Shown: positions 51,482 through 61,261, counted from the first letter of the stretch. The stretch is DNA of 64,000 nucleotides from JBJFCE01 sp051888775 (GCA_051888775.1 JBJFCE010000032.1:1-64000), one strand, 5' to 3'. The notes: generated by a model not told the origin, from the sequence alone. Numbers and translations are program-made.

Positions 51482-52075
51482 TTACAGAGTCCCCTTTGTA
51501 CTGAGAACATCTTTTATGCGTTCATCATAAGACACCGCCTGATCCAGCGCTTTTGCAAACGCTTTGAAGACTGCTTCGATCATGTGGTGTGCATTATTTC
51601 CCGACAACATCCTGATATGCAGATTCATGCCGGCGCTATAGGATACTGCATAGAAAAATTCGCGCACAAGTGCAGTATCAAAGTCGCCGCACTGTGCCTG
51701 CGGAAAATCCGCGTCCATGCAAAAATACGGGCGACCGCACAAATCTACGGCACACAATGCCAGCGCATCATCCATCGGCAGGATAAAGGAACCATATCTG
51801 CAGATTCCTGCCTTATCACCGACCGCTTCTTTGATGGCAGTTCCGAGAACGATCCCGACATCTTCCACGGTATGATGTCCATCCACCTGAAGATCTCCGG
51901 ATACATTTAATTCCAGATCAAAAAAGCCATGCTTGGAAAATCCCTCCAACATATGGTCAAAAAAGCCGATCCCAGTAGAAATCTGATAACTTCCGGTACC
52001 ATCTAAGGCTAATTTCATTGTAATATCGGTTTCTTTTGTCTTACGTTGTACATTCGCGATTCTCTGATCTTTCAT
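51482..52075 (-). CDS. hisB: Imidazoleglycerol-phosphate dehydratase
   Basis: Dehydrates imidazole glycerol phosphate. The 197 residues are the single-domain form without the histidinol phosphatase. Metal-binding histidines are in GFFDHMLEGFSKHG near residue 46, DGHHTVEDVGIVLG near 73, and SGNNAHHMIEAVFKAFAKAL near 158. AAAGGAGAG fixes the start at 52075; a 12-codon longer frame is unlikely. It lies 58 nt before hisIE. Confidence 0.96.
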   Translation of the reverse strand: MKDQRIANVQRKTKETDITMKLALDGTGSYQISTGIGFFDHMLEGFSKHGFFDLELNVSGDLQVDGHHTVEDVGIVLGTAIKEAVGDKAGICRYGSFILPMDDALALCAVDLCGRPYFCMDADFPQAQCGDFDTALVREFFYAVSYSAGMNLHIRMLSGNNAHHMIEAVFKAFAKALDQAVSYDERIKDVLSTKGTL

Positions 52076-52142
52076 AGAACTCTCCTTTTCATCCGCAGTA
52101 CGGATCCACACCGTTTTCTTTCATCCTATACAGAACAAACAT

Positions 52143-53432
52143 TTACTCAAATCTGACTTTAATGGAATTGGCATGCGCTGTCAATCCTTCTTTTTCCGCA
52201 AATAATTCGATATCCTGATGTGCCGCTTCCAGTGCTTCTCTGGAATATGAGATCACACTTGATTTTTTCGTAAAATCATCCACATTTAACGGTGAGAAAA
52301 ATTTGGCGGTTCCGTTTGTCGGAAGGACATGGTTAGGACCGGCATAATAATCTCCAAGCGGCTCGGAGCTGTATTCACCAAGGAACATCGCACCGGCATT
52401 TTTGATCCGGGTCATGGTATCAAACGGATTCTTCGTAAGAATCTCCATATGTTCGGACGCAATATCGTTTGCTGCATCAATCGCATCTTCCATAGAATCT
52501 GCCACCAGAATATAGCCGTAATTATCCAATGATTTTTCAATGATTGCCTGACGGGACAACACCTTTACAAAGCCGTCCACTTCCTTGGATACCTGTGCGG
52601 CAAGCTCTTCGCTTGTCGTGATCAGGATTGCAGATGCAAGCTCATCATGCTCTGCCTGCGATAACAGATCTGCTGCTACATAGCGCGGATTGGCAGTCTC
52701 ATCGGCAATGACAAGAATCTCACTGGGACCGGCAATAGAATCGATGCTGACATAACCGAATACTGCCTTTTTGGCCAGTGCTACAAAGATGTTTCCGGGG
52801 CCTGTGATCTTATCTACCTTCGGAATGCTCTCCGTTCCGAAAGCCATAGCCGCAATTGCCTGCGCTCCGCCCACTTTATAGATCTCGGTAACACCGCTGA
52901 TATCTGCAGCAACCAAAGTTCCCGGATTGACTTTTCCGTTCTTTCCGGGCGGGGTACACATAATGATACGTTCCACTCCGGCAACCTTCGCGGTTACTGT
53001 ATTCATCAACACACTGGAAGGATATGCCGCTTTTCCTCCGGGTACATAGACACCGACGATTGCAAGCGGTAAAATCCGCTGACCTAGTATCGTGCCGTCC
53101 GGCTTGGCATCAAACCAGCTGGTACGTACCTGTTTTTCATGATATGTACGGATATTCTCAGCACTTTTTCGCATAACACGTACAAGCTCCGGATTCACAA
53201 GTGTATAAGCCTCTTCAATTTCTTCTTTTGTCACACGGATTGTTGCGGAATCCAGTACGCAGTGATCAAATTTTTCCGTATACTCAAACAGTGCGGCATC
53301 CTTTCTTTTGCGGACATCATAAATGATATCCGCCACGGTATCCTCATATTGTCCGTAGCTTGCAGGACTTCTTTTTAACAGGGAATCCAACAGATCCTTT
53401 TTGGTCTCTTTTGTCAGTTTTACGGTACGCAT
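52143..53432 (-). CDS. hisD: Histidinol dehydrogenase
   Basis: Catalyses the last two oxidations to L-histidine with NAD+ and zinc. The 429 residues include VPGGKAAYPSSVLM near residue 130, VGGAQAIAAMAFGTESIPKVDKITGPGN near 190, and LLSQAEHDELASAIL near 255, with catalytic H and E, and NHVLPTNGTAKF near 366. Length is normal. It lies between hisG and hisB. Confidence 0.97.
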   Translation of the reverse strand: MRTVKLTKETKKDLLDSLLKRSPASYGQYEDTVADIIYDVRKRKDAALFEYTEKFDHCVLDSATIRVTKEEIEEAYTLVNPELVRVMRKSAENIRTYHEKQVRTSWFDAKPDGTILGQRILPLAIVGVYVPGGKAAYPSSVLMNTVTAKVAGVERIIMCTPPGKNGKVNPGTLVAADISGVTEIYKVGGAQAIAAMAFGTESIPKVDKITGPGNIFVALAKKAVFGYVSIDSIAGPSEILVIADETANPRYVAADLLSQAEHDELASAILITTSEELAAQVSKEVDGFVKVLSRQAIIEKSLDNYGYILVADSMEDAIDAANDIASEHMEILTKNPFDTMTRIKNAGAMFLGEYSSEPLGDYYAGPNHVLPTNGTAKFFSPLNVDDFTKKSSVISYSREALEAAHQDIELFAEKEGLTAHANSIKVRFE

Positions 53433-53488
53433 CTTACAGACACTCCTTTTTCTATAAATGATACAATTTTATCTTCTGGCTGTTTTTC

Positions 53489-54148
53489 CTATCTATTTTC
53501 ATTCAGTTTTGCTCGTAGCTGTGATATCAGCTTTTTGATCCGTTCCGATTCCATCTGCATGCTGACCTGATTGACGATCATACGCGCCGATAACGGACAG
53601 ATTTCCTCCAAAACCTCCAGACCGTTTTCGCGTAACGTGCTTCCGGTCTCCACGATGTCCACAATGACATCGGACAACCCGACGATCGGACCAAGCTCAA
53701 CAGAACCGTTTAATTTGATAATATCCACGGTCTGATGCTTTTGATTATAGAAATAATCCTTGGCGATCAACGGATATTTGCTGGCAACACGGATCATTTC
53801 ATGGTGTTTTAACAGCTCTTTTGCTGATTCCGGACCACAGACACACATCCGGCACTTTCCAAAGCCCAGATCCAACACCTCAAAGACTCTGCGTTGCTCC
53901 TCTAAAATCGTATCCGCACCGACCACACCGATGTCCGCTGCGCCGTACTCTACATAGGTTGGCACATCCGGTCCTTTTGCAAGAAAAAAGCGCAGCTTTA
54001 ATTCTTCGTTGGTAAAGATCAGCTTCCGCGTATTTTTATCCTTCATTTCCTCACAGGTAATACCGATGCTTTCAAAAAGCTCCAATGTTTTATTTGCCAA
54101 TCGCCCCTTGCCGAGTGCAAAGGTAAGATAACGCTGTTGATTTTCCAT
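53489..54148 (-). CDS. hisG: ATP phosphoribosyltransferase catalytic subunit, short form
   Basis: First enzyme of histidine synthesis. At 219 residues it is the short HisG that needs HisZ for activity and feedback control, and hisZ is 28 nt upstream. Motifs are LTFALGKGRLANKTLELF at residue 7, GPDVPTYVEYGAADIGVVG near 60, and DVIVDIVETGSTLRENGL near 155. The start at 54148 is chosen because the N-terminus fits the family and GGAG precedes it closely; a 16-codon longer frame exists. Confidence 0.96.
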   Translation of the reverse strand: MENQQRYLTFALGKGRLANKTLELFESIGITCEEMKDKNTRKLIFTNEELKLRFFLAKGPDVPTYVEYGAADIGVVGADTILEEQRRVFEVLDLGFGKCRMCVCGPESAKELLKHHEMIRVASKYPLIAKDYFYNQKHQTVDIIKLNGSVELGPIVGLSDVIVDIVETGSTLRENGLEVLEEICPLSARMIVNQVSMQMESERIKKLISQLRAKLNENR

Positions 54149-54176
54149 TTCTCCATTCCTTTCGATCCGCTCTGTC

Positions 54177-55367
54177 TTATTCTTCACCAAGCACATAGGG
54201 TTTCTGGTGAGAATCTCTTAAAAAAGCAAGGATCTCATCCTTTTGTTCCTGTCTGTACGGAATCATACTCACACAATTTCCGTCGGCACGAAGCGCATTT
54301 GCCTTTTCAATTGCAGCCTTTAACTCTTCCTGGCGGTACAAAAGCACGGTGTATACAGACGCTTCTTTTTCAGTTTTACCCGATGCCTTTAACGCCGTCA
54401 TCAGACTGTCTATAACGATCATAAAGCCGATTGCCGGAGCTTCCTTTCCGAACTTTTCCAAAAGCCTGTCATAGCGGCCGCCTTTTACGATCGCATCACC
54501 GACACCATAGGTATATGCCTTAAAAATAATTCCGGTATAATAGTTATATTTGCTGACCATACCAAGGTCAAACGATACATATTTTTCCACACCGTAAGCA
54601 CACAGCACATCATACAGACGTTCCAGACGCTCGATTGCTTCCATGGAAACCGCATTATAAGCGTATTTTTTTGCTTCCGCCAGAATCTCGGACTGTCCGA
54701 ACAGATCACTGACATGCAGAAGTGCTTCCCGGCAGTTCTCATTGACACCGCTTCTCTCAAGCAGATCCTGGGCGCCGAAAAAATTCTTTATGGAGATCAG
54801 ATCCCGAAGCTCCATTTCCGTCTCCTCATCCAATCCTGCCTGCGTACAAAGTCCCTTAATATATTCCACTTCACCGATACTGACCTGAAAATTGATTAGT
54901 CCCGCATGCAGCAGCGCTTTGATACACATCGCGATCATTTCCGCATCTGCAGCAATGCTGTTGTCACCGATCAGCTCTGCACCCATTTCCGTCACTTCCT
55001 TTAACTTTCCCTGCAGATTCGAAGTGTTTGTAAAGGCATTTCCTTTATAACAGAAACGAACCGGCACATCGGTATCCAGATAGTATTTTGCGGCACATCT
55101 GGCGATGGACGGCGTAAAGTCGGGACGAAGCACCAGCGTGTTACCCTCTTTATCAAAAAATTTATACAGTTCCTTGGAAGGTGTTGTTCCGATCTCCTTA
55201 CTGAAAACATCAAAGAATTCAAAGGTCGGTGTCTGAATATCCTGATATCCGTAAGCATGCAGCACTTCATGGATATCTTTTTCACAAGCAGCTTTCAGGC
55301 AAAACTCCGCTCCATAGATATCTCTTACACCCTCCGGGGTATGTACCAGTCTCTTACTCATAATCAT
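54177..55367 (-). CDS. hisZ: ATP phosphoribosyltransferase regulatory subunit
   Basis: A catalytically inactive histidyl-tRNA synthetase paralogue that forms the holoenzyme with short HisG. The 396 residues show HisRS class II core features: TPEGVRDIYGAEF near residue 9, QTPTFEFFDVF near 44, KFFDKEGNTLVLRPDFTPSIARC near 68, and GGRYDRLLEKFG near 300. No C-terminal anticodon-binding domain is present, as expected. Two starts are possible (55367, 55361), since AAAGAGG lies just upstream. First gene of the operon, with a leader of about 170 nt. Confidence 0.94.
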   Translation of the reverse strand: MIMSKRLVHTPEGVRDIYGAEFCLKAACEKDIHEVLHAYGYQDIQTPTFEFFDVFSKEIGTTPSKELYKFFDKEGNTLVLRPDFTPSIARCAAKYYLDTDVPVRFCYKGNAFTNTSNLQGKLKEVTEMGAELIGDNSIAADAEMIAMCIKALLHAGLINFQVSIGEVEYIKGLCTQAGLDEETEMELRDLISIKNFFGAQDLLERSGVNENCREALLHVSDLFGQSEILAEAKKYAYNAVSMEAIERLERLYDVLCAYGVEKYVSFDLGMVSKYNYYTGIIFKAYTYGVGDAIVKGGRYDRLLEKFGKEAPAIGFMIVIDSLMTALKASGKTEKEASVYTVLLYRQEELKAAIEKANALRADGNCVSMIPYRQEQKDEILAFLRDSHQKPYVLGEE

Positions 55368-55492
55368 GAAACCTCTTTCTGTTGTTTCGATTTGTTATAT
55401 TATCGTTTATATATCTTTGATTATTACGCGTACAGCTTTACGTATAATTTTACATATAACATAGAAATATTACACGATATATTGCTTCAATG

Positions 55493-55516
55493 TGCTAAAG
55501 TGCTAATATGCTAACA
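55493..55516. repeat. Three 8-bp direct repeats in the his leader
   Basis: On the + strand TGCTAAAG, TGCTAATA and TGCTAACA follow one another exactly (unit TGCTAAnn). In the his transcript (- strand) they begin about 24 nt downstream of the -10, a position suited to a repressor-binding site. Confidence 0.6.
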
Positions 55517-55539
55517 TGTTATCAACGTAAACTATTGCA

Positions 55540-55568
55540 AGTATACAGAAACTTTTCGCTTCTGTCAA
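55540..55568 (-). promoter_or_regulatory. Promoter of the his operon
   Basis: TTGACA (55563-55568) and TATACT (55540-55545) on the - strand are spaced by 17 bp. The -35 overlaps the stop codon of recU. No T-box or classical His leader peptide was recognised in the leader. Confidence 0.88.
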
Positions 55569-56098
55569 GCCCGTTCCTCCAAATCCTTTTGCAGCATATC
55601 CAGATACGGCACAAGAATGCCGTGTTTCTTTGGCAGAAAATATTCCGGATTCAGTTCTTCAAAGCGGAAGCTCTTACGTCCGCCTCCTTTTGCCCGTTCC
55701 CAGAAAAACTTCAGATGTTCAAACGGAAGATAATAAAACAGATCCTTTCCCGAATAAAAGATCAGGAAAAAGCTGATGCCGCCCTGCCGTTCAAATTCTT
55801 CCATAAAAGAAACCTGATGCTCATGGATATTTTGTAAAGAAAAGGTATCCGTTGCACACTCCTTTGCATCAAAGCAGACAGGAATCCCCTGTACTGCACC
55901 GATATAGTCAACCGTACTCTTCTGTTCAAAGTAAGCGAGTGTGATCTGATGCTTTTCCTTATCAAACTGCATCGGTGTGATCGGTGTCGGAATCTTCTGG
56001 ATCAGTGCCAGATGGTGCTCCATATATTTTTCATTTGTGCGGTTGATCATATCCTCCAGTGTGGAGCCTCTAAGACCGCGGGAATTCCAGGTTGCCAT
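55565..56098 (-). CDS. recU: Holliday junction resolvase RecU
   Basis: Cleaves four-way junctions in recombination and repair. The 177 residues fit RecU: WNSRGLRGSTLEDMINRTNE at the N-terminus, STVDYIGAVQGIPVCFDAKEC near residue 61 with the D and E-x-K-type nuclease residues, and the stalk-like LQNIHEHQVSFMEEFERQGGISFFLI near 87. AGGAGAA precedes the ATG. It starts inside the preceding pseudouridine synthase gene (29-nt overlap). In Bacillus recU is next to a PBP gene, which is not the case here. Confidence 0.93.
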   Translation of the reverse strand: MATWNSRGLRGSTLEDMINRTNEKYMEHHLALIQKIPTPITPMQFDKEKHQITLAYFEQKSTVDYIGAVQGIPVCFDAKECATDTFSLQNIHEHQVSFMEEFERQGGISFFLIFYSGKDLFYYLPFEHLKFFWERAKGGGRKSFRFEELNPEYFLPKKHGILVPYLDMLQKDLEERA

Positions 56099-57164
56099 AG
56101 ATTTCTCCTGTCATTTGTTTAAAATCATCAGGCGGTGCACATACAAAAGTTCTGCCGCATACTTCTATACCGGAAGCTGCATCCTCTGCAAAAGACAGCT
56201 TATAACAGTGTAACAGCTGCCGCTTTAAGCCGAATGCACGGCGATACATTGCATTTCTTTCAGGACTTCCGTATTTCGGATCACCTGCAAGCGGATGACC
56301 GATCGATGCAAGATGTGCACGGATCTGATGCGTTTTTCCGGTTTTTAATAATACTTCAATCAAAGTAGCATCCTGTTTTTTTAAATACCTAAGCGGACGA
56401 TAGCTTGTACAAATATAGTTATTATCATCCGTCGTCTGAGCTTTCCCTGCCGCTGTATTTTTCGCAGATAATACATCTGTTTTCATAATGACCTTAACCT
56501 GATTGGTCCTTGTGTCCTTACTCAGATATCCCTCAATCTCCTGTTCCTTTGTTACCTGTCCGCATACAACTGCAAGATAATACTTATGTAAACTGCGATT
56601 GCGCAAAACTTCCGCAAGATAACGAAGTCCGGCAAGGGATTTTCCACATAAGATCATGCCGCTTGTATTACGGTCAAGACGATTTGCGACCGACGGCGTA
56701 AATGCAAGTGCCGTTGGCACAGACATCGTATCTGTAACGCTTTCTTTTGCATGAAGATACTCCAAAAACCAGTCATTTAAACTGTAATCCTGTTTCTCTG
56801 CCTTTTGGGAAAGCATACCTGCCGGCTTATTCGCAATCAAAATATCCGCATCCTCATAGATAATCGGCACAGATATCTTTGGTGCAGACTTACGAGAAGA
56901 TTGTGCATGCGATTCAGAGTTTATCTGATTTTTCATGGAGTTGCTTTTATGAAAAGCTTCAAAAGTTTCATCTGAAAAATAGATGCAGATCTGATCTCCC
57001 GGCATTAAGCGCTCATTTCCTTCTGCTTTTCTGCCGTTTTTTGTAATATTCTTTTTTCTGAGCATTTTATAAAGAAAGGACTTACCTGCTCCCGGCATCA
57101 GGCGCATCAGGTATTGATCCAGACGAAGCTCTTTTTCCGCATTTCCTATTGTGAATTGTTTCAT
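56070..57164 (-). CDS. Pseudouridine synthase, RluA family
   Basis: A 364-residue rRNA pseudouridine synthase. The S4 domain lies at about 12-70 (RLDQYLMRLMPGAGKSFLYKMLRKKNITKNG). A linker of about 25 residues rich in S, N and H follows. The catalytic part has NKPAGMLSQKAE near 113, catalytic Asp in NRLDRNTSGMILCG near 160, and GKTHQIRAHLASIGHPLAGD near 275. The C-terminal block resembles RluC more than RluD, but the target site cannot be named. Confidence 0.9.
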   Translation of the reverse strand: MKQFTIGNAEKELRLDQYLMRLMPGAGKSFLYKMLRKKNITKNGRKAEGNERLMPGDQICIYFSDETFEAFHKSNSMKNQINSESHAQSSRKSAPKISVPIIYEDADILIANKPAGMLSQKAEKQDYSLNDWFLEYLHAKESVTDTMSVPTALAFTPSVANRLDRNTSGMILCGKSLAGLRYLAEVLRNRSLHKYYLAVVCGQVTKEQEIEGYLSKDTRTNQVKVIMKTDVLSAKNTAAGKAQTTDDNNYICTSYRPLRYLKKQDATLIEVLLKTGKTHQIRAHLASIGHPLAGDPKYGSPERNAMYRRAFGLKRQLLHCYKLSFAEDAASGIEVCGRTFVCAPPDDFKQMTGEIYGNLEFPRS

Positions 57165-57176
57165 AAACTCCCCTGT

Positions 57177-57731
57177 TTACAACGAAATATCCTTCATCAA
57201 CTGTATGACCTCAGGATTTGCATGAGATTCCTCTGTCTGGAGCTGATCCATGCGCGCCGTATATTTTGCGGTATCCGTAAAAATCTTTACCGTATAGTCT
57301 TTGAATCCGTTTTGCTCCAATAATGCGCGAATATGCTTTTCTGCCAGCTCCGGCTTGCATTTTGGATTGGATGTCACACCGCAGATATTCTTTTCTTCTA
57401 TTACCAGGCTGTCGATCTGAAAGGTACGCTCATAAGAGGTCATCTGAAGATCAAACAGGCAGAGCAAATTGCCGATATGAGGCTTGATCTGTTCATATAA
57501 TGCTCCGGGACAGCCTTTTGCTTTTAAAAACATGATCATATTAACCATACTCTTACTCGCAGGAAGACACCCCAGCACTGCAACAATCGTCAATAAATTT
57601 TTTTTAGTTCCGGTTGTATACCAGCCGACAAAAAACAATGCAAGGGAGATTCCTAAACAAAACAGCGTATAAAAAGCCGTTCTTTTTTTTCCGCCCCTGA
57701 TATATCCGTATTCGCCTTTTTTCGTACGCAT
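57177..57731 (-). CDS. Membrane protein of unknown function
   Basis: A 184-residue protein, not recognised. The basic N-terminus (MRTKKGEYGYIRGGKKRT) precedes two membrane segments (about 19-37 and 45-67), and the remaining 115 residues look soluble, with VIEEKNICGVTSNPKCKPELAEKHI near the centre and KDYTVKIFTDTAKYTARM near the end. It is 12 nt from the pseudouridine synthase gene and 14 nt after an SDR gene, so it belongs to this - strand run. Confidence 0.7.
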   Translation of the reverse strand: MRTKKGEYGYIRGGKKRTAFYTLFCLGISLALFFVGWYTTGTKKNLLTIVAVLGCLPASKSMVNMIMFLKAKGCPGALYEQIKPHIGNLLCLFDLQMTSYERTFQIDSLVIEEKNICGVTSNPKCKPELAEKHIRALLEQNGFKDYTVKIFTDTAKYTARMDQLQTEESHANPEVIQLMKDISL

Positions 57732-57745
57732 GTATTCACTCTCCG

Positions 57746-58534
57746 TTAATCTTTATTTGTATATGCCTGTACTACCTTTAAGAAACGCATCCCAAGTAAA
57801 ATCAATTTGTCAGGTACAAAACATGTTAATAAATAAAACGCCTTGATCGGGAACCCGCATACAGACATCGTTTTCTTATGGTAGCTGTCACGAAGTGCTC
57901 TTGTCACCACCCGCTGGGGTGTCTCCATTACATACTTTTTAATAGCCAGTGTTGCTCCGTGTGTCTCCGCTTTATCAAAAAACGCCGTAGCAACCGGTCC
58001 GGGACATACACTTGTAACATAAATGTCCCGTGCACGCAGTTCTTCGGAAAGAGCCTCGGAAAAAGACAGGACATATGCCTTTGTCGCAGCGTATACCGCA
58101 AAATCCGGCTGCGGCACAAAGGCTGCACTGGAAGCAAACTGAATGATTCTGGCGTGTCTGCACAAATACGGCAGACATAGCTTTGTCATTTTGGTCAATC
58201 CAACACAATTACATTCAATCATGCCCACCTGTTCATCCATCGGAATTTCTTCCACCGTACCCATAAACCCAAATCCTGCACAGTTAATAAGAAAACGAAT
58301 CTGAGGCTTTGCAAATTTCAAAATCTGGGAAAAGGTTTCAAAGCTGTCAGGATCGGTCAGATCCATCGGGATGATCCTGACATTATTTCTGAGACGCCCT
58401 TTCAATTCCTTTAATTTCTTTGTGTTTCTTGCGATCAGCCATAGCTCATCGGTTCTTTGTAAAATCCGGTCGAGCTGCAGGGCTGTTTCATATCCCATAC
58501 CGCTGCTTGCACCCGTAATAATTGCAATGTTCAT
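57746..58534 (-). CDS. Short-chain dehydrogenase/reductase
   Basis: A 262-residue classical SDR. The cofactor motif TGASSGMGYETA lies at residue 8, CAGFGFMG near 90 (in place of NNAG), the catalytic Ser in QFASSAAFVPQ near 138, and YAATKAY with Tyr and Lys near 151-155. ARNTKKLKEL near 38 suggests NADP preference. C-terminal residues are hydrophobic, possibly for membrane association. AAAGGAGC fixes the start at 58534. Substrate unknown. Confidence 0.88.
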   Translation of the reverse strand: MNIAIITGASSGMGYETALQLDRILQRTDELWLIARNTKKLKELKGRLRNNVRIIPMDLTDPDSFETFSQILKFAKPQIRFLINCAGFGFMGTVEEIPMDEQVGMIECNCVGLTKMTKLCLPYLCRHARIIQFASSAAFVPQPDFAVYAATKAYVLSFSEALSEELRARDIYVTSVCPGPVATAFFDKAETHGATLAIKKYVMETPQRVVTRALRDSYHKKTMSVCGFPIKAFYLLTCFVPDKLILLGMRFLKVVQAYTNKD

Positions 58535-58580
58535 ACTGCTCCTTTCCGGCCGCTTTTGAGGCTTCCAAACTTTCTGTCTG

Positions 58581-60500
58581 CTATTTCTTTTTATGAACAT
58601 TTCGAATTGTTTTTCGTTTTTTCTTTGCCATATTTGGGTAAGGTGCCTGTGCTGCCTGTATCTTTGGCGCTTTTCCTGTATTGTTCGTGCCCTGTTTTTG
58701 CTGCCTCGGGCGAATCAGGCACTTTTTATCAAATCCGATCAGATCTTCCCGCCCGGCTTTGATCAAGGCTTCTTTGACCAACTCATAATTTTTCGGATTC
58801 CGATACTGGATCAGGGCGCGCTGCATTGCTTTTTCATGCGGATTTTTACAGACAAATACCGGCTTCATGTCCCGGGGATCCAGCTCCGTATAATACATGA
58901 CAGTCGAAAGTGTGGACGGTGTCGGATAAAAATCCTGCACCTGCTCCGGCATATATCCAAGATCACGCAGGTATTCCGCAAGCTCCACCGCTTCCTTCAG
59001 AGTGGAACCCGGATGGGAAGACATCAGATACGGTACAAGGAACTGCTGTTTCCCGAGCTTTTCATTGATCTTAACATATTTTTTCCGAAACTGTTCATAA
59101 ACCGCATTTTCCGGTTTGCCCATCCGCTTTAATACTGCATCCGAGATATGCTCCGGAGCCACCTTGAGCTGTCCGCTGACATGATACTCGACCAGCTCCC
59201 GAAAAAAGGTATCGTCGGGATCTGCCAGCAGATAATCAAACCTGATACCGGAACGGATAAATACTTTTTTTACTCCCGGAAGACTACGCAGCTTGCGAAG
59301 CAGTGCCAAATAATCGCTGTGATCCGCCTTCATGTTCGGGCAGGGCTTTGGAAACAGGCATTGTCTGTTCTTGCAGACTCCCATCGTCAGCTGCTTTTCA
59401 CAGGAAGGAGCCCTGAAATTGGCAGTCGGACCGCCGACATCATGAATATACCCCTTAAAATCAGGATGCTTTATGATCTCGCGTGCCTCTGCCAGTAAGG
59501 ATTCGTGGGAACGGACCTGAATGGTTCTTCCCTGATGAAAGGTCAACGCACAAAAGCTGCAACCGCCAAAACAGCCGCGATTACTTGTCAAAGAAAACTG
59601 AATCTCAGAAATTGCCGGAATCCCACCGTCCTTTTCATAAACAGGATGATAGGTTCGCATATACGGCAGTGCATACACATCATCCATTTCCTGTGTGGAA
59701 AGCGGCTTCTGCGGCGGATTCTGTACGACATAGATATGGTTCGGATATGGTTCCACCAATGTGCGCCCGTTGAATGCATCCGTATTCTCATATTGCTTCT
59801 GAAAGCTTTCGGCATATTTACGCTTGTCCGCCTTCATCTCATCATAGGACGGAAGCACCAGCGGCTCATATAAATGCGCAATATCATTTGTCTTATAGAC
59901 CGTACCTTCGATAAAAGTAATATCCTGTATGGCAAGACCGCTGTTTAATGCATCTGCGATCTGCACAATGGACCGTTCACCCATCCCGTAAGAAATCAGA
60001 TCAGCCTGAGAATCTAAAAGGATGGAACGTTTAAAGGAATCTGACCAATAATCATAATGTGCCATCCGACGAAGACTTGCTTCGATCCCACCAATAATGA
60101 TCGGCTTTTTCCGATAGGTCTTACGGATCAGATTTCCGTATACCGCAACAGCATGATCCGGACGCAGATAAGGCTTTCCGCCCGGTGAATAAGCATCCGT
60201 TTCCCGATGTTTTTTGGATACATAATAATGATTGACCATGGAATCCATATTGCCCGCGGAAACCAAAAAAGCAAGGCGCGGTTCCCCCAGAATATTGATG
60301 CTGTTATCATCCTTCCAGTCCGGCTGTGCGATCATGCCTACCGTATAACCGTGTGCCTGCAGGACACGGCTGATGATCGCAGCACCAAAGGACGGATGAT
60401 CCACATAGGCATCCCCCAACACATAGACAAAATCCAGCTGATCAATATTCTGTGCCTTCATATCTTCTTTTGAAATCGGTAAAAATCCGTGATTTGTCAT
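58581..60500 (-). CDS. YgiQ family radical SAM protein
   Basis: A 639-residue protein of the YgiQ/UPF0313 group. An N-terminal cobalamin-binding-like domain (about 30-170, LGDAYVDHPSFGAAIISRVLQAHGY) precedes the cluster motif in RGCFGGCSFCALTFHQG near residue 317. Family markers are VGGPTANFR and CPNMKADHSDY near 410-435. The C-terminus has a long basic tail (KKRKTIRNVHKKK). Function is not established. The ATGA overlap with the next gene upstream shows coupling. Confidence 0.92.
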   Translation of the reverse strand: MTNHGFLPISKEDMKAQNIDQLDFVYVLGDAYVDHPSFGAAIISRVLQAHGYTVGMIAQPDWKDDNSINILGEPRLAFLVSAGNMDSMVNHYYVSKKHRETDAYSPGGKPYLRPDHAVAVYGNLIRKTYRKKPIIIGGIEASLRRMAHYDYWSDSFKRSILLDSQADLISYGMGERSIVQIADALNSGLAIQDITFIEGTVYKTNDIAHLYEPLVLPSYDEMKADKRKYAESFQKQYENTDAFNGRTLVEPYPNHIYVVQNPPQKPLSTQEMDDVYALPYMRTYHPVYEKDGGIPAISEIQFSLTSNRGCFGGCSFCALTFHQGRTIQVRSHESLLAEAREIIKHPDFKGYIHDVGGPTANFRAPSCEKQLTMGVCKNRQCLFPKPCPNMKADHSDYLALLRKLRSLPGVKKVFIRSGIRFDYLLADPDDTFFRELVEYHVSGQLKVAPEHISDAVLKRMGKPENAVYEQFRKKYVKINEKLGKQQFLVPYLMSSHPGSTLKEAVELAEYLRDLGYMPEQVQDFYPTPSTLSTVMYYTELDPRDMKPVFVCKNPHEKAMQRALIQYRNPKNYELVKEALIKAGREDLIGFDKKCLIRPRQQKQGTNNTGKAPKIQAAQAPYPNMAKKKRKTIRNVHKKK

Positions 60501-61261
60501 AATAATCCTCTTTCGTCTGCCGTCAGTAAGCGGTATTCTCCGGGCGCAAGGGAAGGATCCAGAAAAACACCTCCGATACGCAGACGTTTTAATGAAAATA
60601 CTTCATGGCGATTTGCATGAAACATGCGCTTTACCTGATGAAAACGACCTTCTGTGATCGTAATTTCCACCCGGCTTGCCGTAATGATATCCGGCGTATT
60701 CTTCGGAAGCTTCTGTTTCTGCTCCTCTGTCAGAGAATACGCATCTGTTTCTTCCATGATCCGAACCGTTGCGGGCAGACACGGCGTCTTGTCACCGATA
60801 TCCGTTCCCGACTGTAAATGATGAATCTCTTCCGGTGTCAGTTTTCCCGTAATCCAGACCTCATAGGTCTTTGGAATCTGTTTTTTGGGACTTGTAAGAT
60901 TATGACAGAGTTGTCCGTCATTGGTCAGTAATAGCAAACCCTCGCTGTCCTTATCCAGTCTGCCGACCGGAAAAAAATTTCCTGCATCCGGCTCTTTCAG
61001 TAAAGAAATGACGGTGCGGTCACGCTCATCCGTTACCGCAGATACGACGCCGACCGGCTTATTCATCATATAACAGCGAAGCGTAAACGGCTTGACCTGT
61101 ATGCCTTTTACTTCCACAATGGCATTTTCCGGGTCAATTTTTATACCGGGATCCTTACAGATCATACCGTCAATTTTTATCTGGCCCTTTTTACAAAACG
61201 TCTTACATTCGCTGCGGCTTGCGATATTCTGTTCGGTTAAAAAACGATCCAGCCGAATCAT
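60497..61261 (-). CDS. Pseudouridine synthase, RsuA/RluB family
   Basis: A 254-residue synthase. The N-terminal S4 domain (MIRLDRFLTEQNIASRSECKTFCKKGQIKIDG) is followed by MNKPVGVVSAVTDERDRTV near 66 and the catalytic Asp in GRLDKDSEGLLLLTNDG near 100. EGRFHQVKRMFHANRHEVFSLKR near 205 is typical of the RsuA/RluB/E/F branch. Target uridine not assignable from sequence. It is the first gene of the - strand run down to recU. Confidence 0.92.
   Translation of the reverse strand: MIRLDRFLTEQNIASRSECKTFCKKGQIKIDGMICKDPGIKIDPENAIVEVKGIQVKPFTLRCYMMNKPVGVVSAVTDERDRTVISLLKEPDAGNFFPVGRLDKDSEGLLLLTNDGQLCHNLTSPKKQIPKTYEVWITGKLTPEEIHHLQSGTDIGDKTPCLPATVRIMEETDAYSLTEEQKQKLPKNTPDIITASRVEITITEGRFHQVKRMFHANRHEVFSLKRLRIGGVFLDPSLAPGEYRLLTADERGLL

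Noticed and set aside
55368..55564. T-box riboswitch in the his leader
   Set aside because: No GGTGG-type T-box sequence or specifier stem was found and the leader is too short and AT-rich.
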